From Pseudomonadota bacterium (GTDB lineage: Bacteria > Pseudomonadota > Gammaproteobacteria > Steroidobacterales > Steroidobacteraceae): 15,271 nt of DNA. Each line of letters begins with the position of its first letter. Positions within the stretch are counted from its first letter, which is position 1. Positions 1-6,784 of this stretch are shown here, in pieces. Location of the stretch: the NCBI GenBank assembly GCA_003242495.1, contig QGUO01000029.1, positions 1 to 15,271 on the forward strand, given 5' to 3'. Below the pieces are notes generated by a model. It was not told the DNA's origin and did no database searches. It saw only the letters and a list, made by a program, of their open reading frames with translations. A program made the translations under genes and the position numbers.

Positions 1-82
1 CGCCTTGGGCGCCCGCAAGGCCCCCCCCGCGGCGCTGGTACGCGAGCAGGTCGCCTGGGCGCTTGCCCGACACGGCCGATGA
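1..82 (+). CDS. queG: C-terminal end of probable epoxyqueuosine reductase (partial, starts before the window)
   Basis: Reading from base 2, the only frame with family-like sequence gives about 26 residues and a TGA at 80-82. It contains the stretch ALVREQVAWALARH, which resembles the HEAT-like C-terminal tail of QueG proteins (typically LVREHVxWAL). QueG is a cobalamin and iron-sulfur enzyme that reduces epoxyqueuosine to queuosine in tRNA, the last step of queuosine synthesis. None of its catalytic or cluster-binding parts lie in the window, so the name rests on a short tail only. A run of eight C at 21-28 lies inside this tail and would be a likely place for an indel error. The gene converges on panC. 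Other HEAT-repeat proteins are possible. Confidence 0.5.
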   Translation, partial: ALGARKAPPAALVREQVAWALARHGR

Positions 83-153
83 GGGCGCACGGATGCCGCC
101 GGCGGGGGGCGTTGCCGGCGGGCCGCCGGCTCGGGCGGTCGGGCGCCGACGCT

Positions 154-169
154 GCCGGCCGAAGCCGGC
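154..169 (-). terminator. UUCG-loop hairpin behind panC (possible transcript end)
   Basis: Just after the panC stop, the minus strand reads GCCGGC-TTCG-GCCGGC. This is a perfect 6-bp stem closed by a C(UUCG)G tetraloop, a very stable fold. No T run follows, so it is not a canonical intrinsic terminator. It may instead protect the 3' end of the pan transcript. The 83-181 gap also contains other GC-rich self-complementary stretches, so chance pairing cannot be excluded. Confidence 0.4.
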
Positions 170-181
170 CGGCGGGTGCGC

Positions 182-1042
182 TCATCCGCCCGGAACGGTG
201 GCGCGGACGTTGTCGATGAGACGGGCCCGCCCGATGCGCGCGGCCGCCAACACCACGAGGCGGCGGCCGGGCTGCGGCGTCGGCGCCTCCAGGGTCTCCG
301 CGTCGCGGATGGCGAAATAGTCGGGCCGGAATCCAGCCTGCTCGAGCGCGCTGAATCCTTCACGCTCCAGGCGCGCGAAATCCGTCACCCCCGCTTCCAC
401 GGCCATGCGCGCGCGTTCCAATGCCTGGAAGATATGCGGTGCGCGCTCACGCTCGGCCGGGGTCAGGTAGCGATTGCGCGAGCTCATCGCGAGCCCGTCG
501 GGCTCGCGTGTCGTCGGCGCGCCCACGATCTGCACCGGCATGCTCAGATCGTGCGCCGTCCGTCGAATGATCAGCAGTTGCTGATAGTCCTTCTCGCCGA
601 ACACCGCCACGTCCGGCTGCACCAGGTTCAGGAGCTTGGCGACGATGGTCGCCACACCCGAGAAGTGCCCCGGCCGGAAGGCGCCGCACAGAATGTCTTC
701 GAGCCCGGGCACGTGCACCCGCACCGTGGACGCCTGGCCCCGCGGATACATGTCCTCGACCTCGGGCAGGAACAGCACGTCGACCTGCAGTGACTCGCTC
801 ATGCGGCGGTCCTCGTCGGGCGTGCGCGGATAGGCTGCGAAGTCCTCGTTCGGACCGAACTGCAGCGGATTGACGAAGATGCTGACGATCACCCGGTCGG
901 CCAGCCTGCGTGCCTGCTGCACCAGGCTGCCATGGCCGGCATGCAGATTGCCCATGGTGGGCACGAAGGCGATGCGCTCGCCCGCGCGGCGCCATTGCGC
1001 GACGCGCGAGCGCAATTCGGCAGGTCGCGCGATGACTTGCAT
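182..1042 (-). CDS. panC: Pantothenate synthetase (pantoate--beta-alanine ligase)
   Basis: This cytosolic enzyme condenses pantoate and beta-alanine using ATP to make pantothenate, the precursor of coenzyme A. The 286-residue length is normal for the family. The HIGH-like ATP motif PTMGNLHAGH lies at residues 28-37 and SIFVNPLQFGPNED at 54-67. CGAFRPGHFSGV follows at 119-130, FGEKDYQQL at 148-156, and the KMSKS-like region TREPDGLAMSSRN at 178-190. All expected active-site blocks are present, so the enzyme should work. The ATG at 1042 is 27 nt downstream of the panB stop and has no clear Shine-Dalgarno sequence, so translation may depend on readthrough from panB. It is the last gene of the pcnB-folK-dNK-panB-panC run. 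Confidence 0.96.
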   Translation of the reverse strand: MQVIARPAELRSRVAQWRRAGERIAFVPTMGNLHAGHGSLVQQARRLADRVIVSIFVNPLQFGPNEDFAAYPRTPDEDRRMSESLQVDVLFLPEVEDMYPRGQASTVRVHVPGLEDILCGAFRPGHFSGVATIVAKLLNLVQPDVAVFGEKDYQQLLIIRRTAHDLSMPVQIVGAPTTREPDGLAMSSRNRYLTPAERERAPHIFQALERARMAVEAGVTDFARLEREGFSALEQAGFRPDYFAIRDAETLEAPTPQPGRRLVVLAAARIGRARLIDNVRATVPGG

Positions 1043-1069
1043 GATGGCTTCGGCTGAGGGAACGAGGGG

Positions 1070-1939
1070 TCAGAAGCAGTGTTCCGGCGCGGGGTAGGTC
1101 CGCGTCTTCACTGCCTCGACGTAGGCCTTCACGGCGTCCAGCGGGCTGTCGGCGCCGGCCATGAAACTCTTGACGAACTTGGGCTTGCGACCCGAGGTGA
1201 TGTCGAGCACGTCGTAGAGCACCAGGATCTGCCCGTCGGTATCCGGCCCGGCACCGATGCCGATCACGGGCACGCTCAGCGCGCGCGTGATCTCGGCGCC
1301 GAGGCTTGCCGGAATGCATTCGAGCAACACCAGGTCCGCGCCTGCCTGCTCGAGCGCCTTGGCGTCACGCAGCATCTGCTCGGCGGCCGCCTCCTCGCGC
1401 CCCTGCACGCGGAAGCCGCCTGCCTTGTGCACCGACTGCGGCCGCAGCCCCAGGTGGGCGCACACCGCGATGTCGTGTCCGGCCAGGAACTCCAGGATCT
1501 CCGCCTGCCCGGCCGCGGCCTCGAGCTTGACCATCTTCGCGCCGCCCTCCTGCATCAGGCGCACGGCGTTCTCCAGCGCCTGCTCGCGCGAGGGATAGGT
1601 CATGAACGGCATGTCCGCGACCAGGAACGGGCGGTACAGACCCTTGGCCACGGCGCGGCAGTGATAAATGACATCGTCGAGGGTGACGGGCACGGTCGTG
1701 TCATGCCCCTGGATCACCATCCCGAGGGAGTCCCCGACCAGCACCAGGTCGACGCCCGCGTCGTCGACGAGCGTGGCGAAGCTCGCGTCGTACGCGGTGA
1801 TGGCGGCGATTTTCTCGCCTTCGGTCTTCATCGCGTTCAGCGTCGAGACCGTCACCGGCGGCCTGGGCGCGTAGCGCTCTTGCAGGTGCTTGTACATGAG
1901 GGTCGCAAGGATGAACGAGGGCCGGGCAAACATCAACAT
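1070..1939 (-). CDS. panB: 3-methyl-2-oxobutanoate hydroxymethyltransferase (ketopantoate hydroxymethyltransferase)
   Basis: PanB transfers a hydroxymethyl group from 5,10-methylene-tetrahydrofolate to 2-oxoisovalerate, giving ketopantoate, the first committed step of pantothenate synthesis. Numbered from the ATG at 1939, the TIM-barrel motifs are complete: TAYD at 48-51, VGDSLGM at 68-74 with the metal ligand Asp69, ADMPFM at 108-113 with Asp109, VKLE at 137-140, ECIP at 207-210 with the probable catalytic Glu, and IGIGAG at 226-231. The start is uncertain. The ATG at 1939 has GGAG eight bases upstream, but it adds a hydrophobic 14-residue leader unusual for the family. The ATG at 1897 gives 275 residues, closer to the usual length, but lacks a ribosome site. 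The gene sits between the deoxynucleoside kinase (58 nt) and panC (27 nt). Confidence 0.95.
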   Translation of the reverse strand: MLMFARPSFILATLMYKHLQERYAPRPPVTVSTLNAMKTEGEKIAAITAYDASFATLVDDAGVDLVLVGDSLGMVIQGHDTTVPVTLDDVIYHCRAVAKGLYRPFLVADMPFMTYPSREQALENAVRLMQEGGAKMVKLEAAAGQAEILEFLAGHDIAVCAHLGLRPQSVHKAGGFRVQGREEAAAEQMLRDAKALEQAGADLVLLECIPASLGAEITRALSVPVIGIGAGPDTDGQILVLYDVLDITSGRKPKFVKSFMAGADSPLDAVKAYVEAVKTRTYPAPEHCF

Positions 1940-1997
1940 TCCGGCCGCTCCGCCGCCTGCTTGTATACCAGCCGGCGGGCGCCGTCGGCGTCCCGGG

Positions 1998-2666
1998 TCA
2001 GCGCTCCAGGGTGGTCAGGGGGTTGTAGTACTGGCGCCCGCGGCGCATGCGCACGACCTGCTCGAACAGCTGCTCGTAGTCGCGGTCGTTGGACACGAAA
2101 TCCGCCTGGGCGGCGTTGACGATGAGCAGCGGCGAGGCCACGTACTCATGAAAGAAGCGCGCATAGGCCTCCTGCAGCCGCTCGAGATAGTCGCGCTCGA
2201 TGTACTGCTCGTAGCGGATGCCGCGCCGTGCGATGCGCTCGAGCAACACGTCCACGGGCGCCTGCAGATAGATCACGAGATCGGGCACCGGCGCGTCGAT
2301 CGCCAACCGGGCGTATACCTGCTCATAGAGGGCGAACTCTTCGTCATCGAGCGTCAGCCGGGCGAACAGCCGGTCCTTGTCGAGCAGGTAATCGGCCACG
2401 CGTACGGTGTCGAACAGATCGTGCTGGCGGATGTCCTCGAGCTGTCGCGTGCGCTGGAACAGGAAGTACAGCTGGGTCTGCAGCGCCGCCGAGCGGGGGT
2501 GCTTGTAGAACCGCTCGAGGAACGGATTCTCGCCGGCCTGCTCGAGGATGAGCTCGCTGCCGAAGCTGCGTGCCAGGCGGCGCGCGAGACTCGTCTTGCC
2601 GACGCCGATCGGCCCTTCGACCACGATGAAGCGATGCGGCGCGACTGCGACAGGCGAATCGACCAT
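1998..2666 (-). CDS. Deoxynucleoside kinase (dNK/dGK-dAK family)
   Basis: This 222-residue P-loop kinase phosphorylates deoxynucleosides to dNMPs for DNA-precursor salvage. The Walker A loop GPIGVGKTS is at residues 18-26. It is followed by LEQAGENPFLERFY (41-54) and QTQLYFLFQR (63-72), the base-binding region of the family. Next are ADYLLDKDRLFA (91-102), the strand PDLVIYLQAP (128-137) and an Arg-rich lid around 145-160 (RIARRGIRYEQYIERDY). Substrate choice (dA/dG or broader) cannot be read from the sequence. The ATG at 2666 follows the folK stop by 18 nt and lacks a clear Shine-Dalgarno sequence, suggesting translational coupling. Location between folK and panB is a recurring arrangement in gammaproteobacteria, as I recall it. 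Thymidylate kinase is unlikely given these motifs. Confidence 0.88.
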   Translation of the reverse strand: MVDSPVAVAPHRFIVVEGPIGVGKTSLARRLARSFGSELILEQAGENPFLERFYKHPRSAALQTQLYFLFQRTRQLEDIRQHDLFDTVRVADYLLDKDRLFARLTLDDEEFALYEQVYARLAIDAPVPDLVIYLQAPVDVLLERIARRGIRYEQYIERDYLERLQEAYARFFHEYVASPLLIVNAAQADFVSNDRDYEQLFEQVVRMRRGRQYYNPLTTLER

Positions 2667-2684
2667 GCGAGGATGTGACGTGTG

Positions 2685-3191
2685 TTATTCGAGGCGCTCG
2701 AGGCCCGCGGACCCGACGGCCGCTGCCAGCCTGCGGACGGAGCCATGGCCGGGCACGTGCAGATCGGGCGCGATGTCGAGCAAAGGATACAGGACGAAGT
2801 TGCGCTGCGGCACGCCCGGGTGCGGCACTGTGAGCTGCGCACTCTCGATGCGAGCGTCGCCGTATACCAGCAGGTCGAAGTCGATGCGTCGCGGACCCCA
2901 GCGCACCACGGGCCGCGCGCGCCCCATCCGGCTCTCGAGTTCCTTGAGCGCCGCCAGCATCTGTTCCGGCGAGCGTTGGGTCAGCAGCCCGGCGGCCGCG
3001 TTGACGTAGTGGGGCTGGCCGGGCGGCCCCAAGGGCGCGGAACGGTACAGTCCCGAACGCAGGATGAGCCGCGAGCCGGCCAGTCCGGCGAGCTCATCGA
3101 AGGCGGCGCGCACCTGCGCCTGCGGGTCATCGAGATTGCTGCCGATCCCGACGTACACCGGCACCCACGATGGGCTCGCGGGCGAATCCAT
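2685..3191 (-). CDS. folK: 2-amino-4-hydroxy-6-hydroxymethyldihydropteridine diphosphokinase (HPPK)
   Basis: FolK transfers pyrophosphate from ATP to 6-hydroxymethyl-7,8-dihydropterin, the step before dihydropteroate synthase in folate synthesis. The 168-residue product has GIGSNL at 15-20, GLYRSAPLGPPGQPHYVNAA at 47-66, and the signature RWGPRRIDFDLLVYGD at 97-112, whose Asp104 and Asp106 are the expected magnesium ligands. VPHPGVPQRNFVLYPLLDIAPD follows at 122-143. The open frame continues upstream to 3491, but that part overlaps pcnB in another frame and has no family resemblance. The ATG at 3191, 19 nt after the pcnB stop, is therefore the start. Folate made through this step supplies the one-carbon donor used by PanB, two genes downstream. 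Confidence 0.95.
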   Translation of the reverse strand: MDSPASPSWVPVYVGIGSNLDDPQAQVRAAFDELAGLAGSRLILRSGLYRSAPLGPPGQPHYVNAAAGLLTQRSPEQMLAALKELESRMGRARPVVRWGPRRIDFDLLVYGDARIESAQLTVPHPGVPQRNFVLYPLLDIAPDLHVPGHGSVRRLAAAVGSAGLERLE

Positions 3192-3210
3192 GGCGCTCAC
3201 GATCGACCGC

Positions 3211-4530
3211 TCACGAGGCGCTTTGCGCTTTGTGCGGACGACGCCGGCGCCGCCGGCGTTTCGCTCCGCTGCGGCGCGGCGCGCCCGCGGCGCCCCCCTG
3301 TTCCACGCGGGCGATCCGGTCCTCGGGCGAGAGGTCCTGGATCTCGGTCCACCACGTGGCCAGCTCGGGGTCGGCCTCGCCGGCGGCGGCACGCAGCAAC
3401 AGGAAATCGTAGGCCGCGCGAAACCGCGGATGATCCAGCAGGCGCAGCGCGCGGCGTCCCTGGCGACGCTCGAAGCGCGGCTGCATGGCAATCATCTCGC
3501 GCATCGGCAGAGTGAAGCGCTTGGGGATGGCCACCCGTGACTGCTGCCGCGCCGTGACCCACTCGCAGGCCGCGATCAAGTCCTGCATCTCCGCGCCCTC
3601 GCGGCGCTCGGCGCGCTCGTAGGCGCGGCGGATGGCGGGCCACAACAGAACGGCGAACAGGAAGGACGGGGTCACCGACTTGTCGGCGCTCACCCGCTCG
3701 TCGGTGCCCTGCAGCCCGAGCTGCAGGAGCCGCGCGGCGGGACTGTCGGGTGCTTCCGCCAGCGCCTCGGCGAGATCCGGGAACAGGTGCTCGACCAGCC
3801 GAAAGCGCTCCAGCAATGCGAACGTTTTGGCGGCGCTGCCCGCCAGGAACAGCTTGTTCACCTCGTCGAACAGACGGGCCGGCGGCACTGCATCGAGCAT
3901 GCGCGCGAGCTCCGGGATGGGCGCCGCCGTATCCTCGTGCATGGTGAAATCGAGCTTGGCGGCGAAACGCACGGCGCGCAGCATGCGCACCGGATCCTCG
4001 CGATACCGGGTATGCGGATCGCCGATCAGCCGCAGAATGCGCGCCCGCGCATCGGCCACCCCGCCAACGTAATCCCAGATCGAGAAATCCTCGATGTTGT
4101 AATAGAGCGCGTTGGCGGTGAAATCGCGCCGCCAAACGTCTTCCTCGATGGTGCCGTAAAGATTGTCGCGCAGGATGCGCCCGCGCTCGTCGAGCACCCG
4201 CCCGCCTTCATCGACGCTGCGATCCTCGTCGATCGCGGTGTGCGCCGCGCGGAAAGTGGCCACCTCGATGATCTCGCGCCCGAAACGCACGTGCGCCAAG
4301 TGAAAGCGGCGCCCGATCAAGCGGCAGCTGCGGAACAGCTGCTTCACTTGCTCCGGATGCGCGTTCGTGCCCACATCGAAATCCTTGGGCTCGCGACCGA
4401 GCAGCAAATCGCGCACGGCACCGCCCACCAGGAAAGCCTGAAAACCGGCATCCTTGAGCCGGTAGAGGACTTTGAGAGCGGACGGAGAAATGTTGGCCCG
4501 GGAGATCGGGTGCTCAGGGCGCGGGACCAC
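3211..4530 (-). CDS. pcnB: Poly(A) polymerase I
   Basis: PcnB adds 3' poly(A) tails to RNA, which in bacteria promotes decay. The nucleotidyltransferase core is clear: PEHPISRANISPSALKVLYR at the start, GGAVRD, then DFDVGTNA carrying the catalytic Asp-x-Asp pair. RRFHLAHVRFGREIIEVATFR, RRDFTANAL and DPVRMLRAVRFAAKL follow. The HPISR-type N-terminus and a strongly basic C-terminal tail (GAKRRRRRRRPHK) favour PcnB over a CCA-adding enzyme. No ATG exists near the 5' end. The frame opens with a TTG at 4590 that has no ribosome site. A GTG at 4530 has GGGGAG six bases upstream and begins directly before the conserved region, so it is chosen here (439 residues); the TTG would add 20 residues. It is the first gene of the minus-strand cluster, divergent from tRNA-Glu. 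Confidence 0.93.
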   Translation of the reverse strand: MVPRPEHPISRANISPSALKVLYRLKDAGFQAFLVGGAVRDLLLGREPKDFDVGTNAHPEQVKQLFRSCRLIGRRFHLAHVRFGREIIEVATFRAAHTAIDEDRSVDEGGRVLDERGRILRDNLYGTIEEDVWRRDFTANALYYNIEDFSIWDYVGGVADARARILRLIGDPHTRYREDPVRMLRAVRFAAKLDFTMHEDTAAPIPELARMLDAVPPARLFDEVNKLFLAGSAAKTFALLERFRLVEHLFPDLAEALAEAPDSPAARLLQLGLQGTDERVSADKSVTPSFLFAVLLWPAIRRAYERAERREGAEMQDLIAACEWVTARQQSRVAIPKRFTLPMREMIAMQPRFERRQGRRALRLLDHPRFRAAYDFLLLRAAAGEADPELATWWTEIQDLSPEDRIARVEQGGAAGAPRRSGAKRRRRRRRPHKAQSAS

Positions 4531-4595
4531 CAGCGGCTCCCCGGACCCGGGAGCCGGCGTCGGAAAGGATGTCGTGTCGTTCAATAGCAAGCCAC

Positions 4596-4623
4596 TTGAG
4601 GAAGAAAACCGGTACCGTATAAT
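4596..4623 (+). promoter_or_regulatory. Probable sigma-70 promoter of tRNA-Glu, with a near-symmetric -10
   Basis: TTGAGG at 4596-4601 and a consensus TATAAT at 4618-4623 are separated by 16 bases, placing the start near 4630, some 30 bases ahead of the tRNA. The -10 lies in GTATAATAC, whose other strand reads GTATTATAC. It could therefore also serve as a -10 (TATTAT) for the divergent pcnB cluster. No good -35 was seen for that direction. A small hairpin (CCGGCG-TCC-CGCCGG, 4639-4653) lies in the tRNA leader. Confidence 0.7.
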
Positions 4624-4662
4624 ACCTCACCCTCTCGACCGGCGTCCCGCCGGAACCGGCAC

Positions 4663-4738
<76 letters not shown>

Positions 4739-5244
4739 CTTCTCTCTAAGTGATTGAAAAATCTTGCCGGGAAATTGCCTATGCAGCGGTGTCCTCTGCC
4801 GCTCGCGACATCCGGCGTCCGCGCCCCCGGGCATCTCGACGCAGGCACCAATCAGGTCCGTTTTTCATCGGACGACCAATCAAGCGGAAGGGCCGCTTGG
4901 CTTCCTCGAGATCAAACGGGCGCGGAGTCACCAGCACTCGGCCATTCGCCAATCCGGCGCGTCGAGCGAGCGGCCTTGGATGCGCAGGAACGACATCGCG
5001 CGAGAACTCGTCATGCCGGCGACAGGCACACGAGTCCGCCATCCAACAGCTCCATCGAACCTTGGGCGGGCGGGTGCATCAGGGTCGTGCAGCCCGTAAT
5101 CCGATTTCGCGCCGAGAATCCGCTCCAGAGCAGACTTGCATCTGCTCCTTCTTTGCTGTGGTGAGGCACTCCGTGTAAGCCGTCGCCGCGGCAGCCGCTT
5201 GGCTTCAGGACCCGCAATCCACAGCACGTGACAGCGGATTTCCG
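4739..5244. other. Gene-poor stretch between tRNA-Glu and the toxin-antitoxin pair
   Basis: About 500 bases hold several overlapping open frames on both strands. Their translations are rich in Arg, Ser and Pro and show no motif I recognise, so none is called as a gene. The stretch is visibly less GC-rich than the flanking core genes. Nothing like an integrase or transposase was found in six frames. No T-rich terminator stands directly behind the tRNA. Confidence 0.5.
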
Positions 5245-5266
5245 AGTGTGTAAGCATATACACACT
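5245..5266. promoter_or_regulatory. Palindromic operator of the toxin-antitoxin operon
   Basis: AGTGTGTA (5245-5252), a 6-base spacer AGCATA, and TACACACT (5259-5266) form a perfect 8-bp inverted repeat 24 bases before the antitoxin ATG. The right half overlaps TATACA (5257-5262), a -10-like box. A -35-like GTGACA lies at 5228-5233, although its spacing to that -10 is too long, so the exact promoter is uncertain. Ribbon-helix-helix antitoxins usually bind such repeats and repress their own operon, which makes this the likely autoregulation site. Confidence 0.7.
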
Positions 5267-5290
5267 GGTGGTCCCAAGAGAATTGCAGCG

Positions 5291-5521
5291 ATGAGCAAGC
5301 GCATCAACGTAATGATCGATGACGACACGTGGAAATTTCTGAGCCGGGTTCCTGCCGGCGAACGCAGTCGAGCAATCAACGACGCTTTGCGAGCGTGGGT
5401 TACTCGCCGTCGGCGCAAAGACGCCGTGCGCGAAATGGATGCGCTGCGCACACAGCTGCCTCGGGTAAGCACAGAAGACGTGGTTCGATGGATTCGTGAA
5501 GACCGGGAGCGCGGACACTAA
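5291..5521 (+). CDS. Ribbon-helix-helix antitoxin (VapB-like)
   Basis: The 76-residue protein begins with a short strand (KRINVMID, residues 3-10), then two helices (about 11-19 and 22-40, with PAGERSRAINDALRAWV), matching the ribbon-helix-helix DNA-binding fold. The charged C-terminal part (TEDVVRWIREDRERGH) is the expected toxin-binding segment. The frame can be opened upstream at a GTG at 5228, but that would put the operator inside the gene, so the ATG at 5291 is chosen; its ribosome site (AAGAG at 5276-5280) is weak. The stop TAA overlaps the toxin ATG by one base (TAATG), typical of translationally coupled toxin-antitoxin pairs. The predicted role is to neutralise the PIN toxin and repress the operon. 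Confidence 0.82.
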   Translation: MSKRINVMIDDDTWKFLSRVPAGERSRAINDALRAWVTRRRRKDAVREMDALRTQLPRVSTEDVVRWIREDRERGH

Positions 5522-5976
5522 TGCCCATACCCGTGGTAGTACCTGATGCGTCAGTCCTGCTCAAGTGGGTGCTGCCATCCGATGACGAGCCGGACGCAGA
5601 CAAAGCGATCGAGCTGCGCGCTGCCATTCTGGATGACGCAGTGCACGCGATCTTGCCCCCACTATGGATCTATGAAGTGGGTAATACCGTTGCCCGTCGT
5701 TTCCCGGCGCAAGCGGAAAGTTGGCTATCTGCTTTGCTGAAATTCGGACTCGAAGAAGCCCCGCCATCCAAAGCCTGGCTTACGAAGGCTCTGGAGTTGA
5801 CGAGCCGTCACCAGATTTCGTTCTACGATGCCGCATATCACGCGCTCGCGCTCGTTCACAAAGGTCTGTTCGTCACAGCCGATGTCAGATATGCCCATCG
5901 AGCGGCGGAATCAGGGTCCGTCATTGCTCTCAGCGAGTGGACACCATCTGATCCTTCCAGACCACACCCACATTGA
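5521..5976 (+). CDS. PIN-domain ribonuclease toxin (VapC-like)
   Basis: This 151-residue protein has the PIN-domain layout of VapC toxins, metal-dependent RNases that cut tRNA or rRNA and stop growth when not bound by antitoxin. The four expected acidic metal ligands are visible: Asp9 in VPDASVLLKW, Glu52 in PLWIYEVGN, Asp103 in ISFYDAAYHALA and Asp121 in FVTADVRYA. The acidic stretch SDDEPDADKA at 20-29 follows the first strand, as is common in this group. All four are intact, so the toxin is probably active. It overlaps the antitoxin stop by one base. The RNA target cannot be inferred. The pair lies in the less GC-rich patch after tRNA-Glu, consistent with a horizontally acquired module. 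Confidence 0.87.
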   Translation: MPIPVVVPDASVLLKWVLPSDDEPDADKAIELRAAILDDAVHAILPPLWIYEVGNTVARRFPAQAESWLSALLKFGLEEAPPSKAWLTKALELTSRHQISFYDAAYHALALVHKGLFVTADVRYAHRAAESGSVIALSEWTPSDPSRPHPH

Positions 5977-6437
5977 CAGCAACCATCGCCGCTCCGTCAC
6001 GAACATGGAGAGGCGCGCCACACTTTGCGACCGGTACGAATCGACCGGATCCTCGAGACATGCGTTGCCAACGCAACAGGCAACACCCTCGGTGGCTGGC
6101 TGTGGATCGCGGCCATCGCCGTGATGCTCATGTGATCTTCGCCTGGTCGTGAGCGTTCGTCCCGATTCCCTCGCACGGCATGAGATGCTCACATCGAGGA
6201 TTCACGTCGGATCGCTGCTGTGACGCTCAATGGCGTGCAGCGCCTCTGAAATTTCTGGCCATCGCTGATTCCGATCGACGAATCATGCTTGACGCGCCAG
6301 CCAGATACGAACGACCGCGAGCCGCTCCAGTGAGCTATCGCCCCCCTCGGCCTCCCCCGCTCCCAATGAACTGCTCAGGTCGCATCTCGATATGAACAAG
6401 ACGCTGCGCGACCGCCTCCACTGCCTGAGGGACTGCA
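5977..6437. other. Gene-poor stretch after the toxin gene
   Basis: No convincing coding frame is seen in these 460 bases; short frames on both strands lack recognisable motifs. Two overlapping small inverted repeats occur: TGCGTT-GCC-AACGCA at 6061-6075, and GTTGCC (6064-6069) with GGCAAC (6079-6084). No T run follows, so they are not clear terminators. The stretch looks like decayed or non-coding spacer between the toxin-antitoxin module and the hydrolase remnant. Confidence 0.45.
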
Positions 6438-6722
6438 ATGCATACCGAGTCTCTCGACCATCCCGCTGACGCCCCCCCTTGTGAGGCGCACGTCGCTTAC
6501 GATGCGACCGCCCGTGACAGGCGTCCTTTGGTCATCGTGGCGCATGCCTGGGACGGGCAGAACGATGTGATCCGGCGCAAGGCCGAGGAGCTCGCGGGCT
6601 GGGGTTATGTCGGATTCGCCGCCGCGGACGCGCCGGCGCACGGACTGCGTGATCACGAGGCCGCCAGCCGGCGCGCCTGGACCGCTGCCCGGCAGTTCTT
6701 CAAAGAAGTGCTACAAGGCTAG
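6438..6722 (+). pseudogene. Internally deleted dienelactone hydrolase family gene
   Basis: The 94-codon frame begins like a dienelactone hydrolase. AHVAYDATARDRRPLVIVAH (17-36), AWDGQNDVIRRKAEELAGWG (37-56) and YVGFAAAD match the first strands and helix of that alpha/beta-hydrolase family. From about residue 64 it reads DAPAHGLRDHEAASRRAWTA (64-83) then ARQFFKEVLQG, which matches the extreme C-terminal helix of the same family. Normal members are about 220-250 residues. The missing middle would hold the nucleophile Cys and the catalytic Asp and His, so the product cannot be a hydrolase. The junction, near base 6620, is in frame, with no stop or frameshift. GAGGG lies about six bases before the ATG, so it may still be translated. 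It is either a relic after deletion or a small protein with a new role. Confidence 0.65.
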
Positions 6723-6784
6723 ACGCTTGCCCGCGTCCCGCCGCGCGCTTTGTGCATAATAAGGGTATCCCTGACGGAGACCTT

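Noticed and set aside
3192..3491. N-terminal extension of FolK into pcnB
   Set aside because: The added 100 residues overlap pcnB in another frame and are Arg/Ala/Pro-rich shadow sequence.
4928..5518. Minus-strand 196-codon frame opposite the antitoxin
   Set aside because: It overlaps the antitoxin and its operator, has no recognised motif and no ribosome site.
6030..6045. GGTACGAATCGA as a possible att copy of the tRNA-Glu end (GGTTCGAATCCC)
   Set aside because: Similarity covers only about nine bases with a mismatch and stops at once; too short to support an attachment site.
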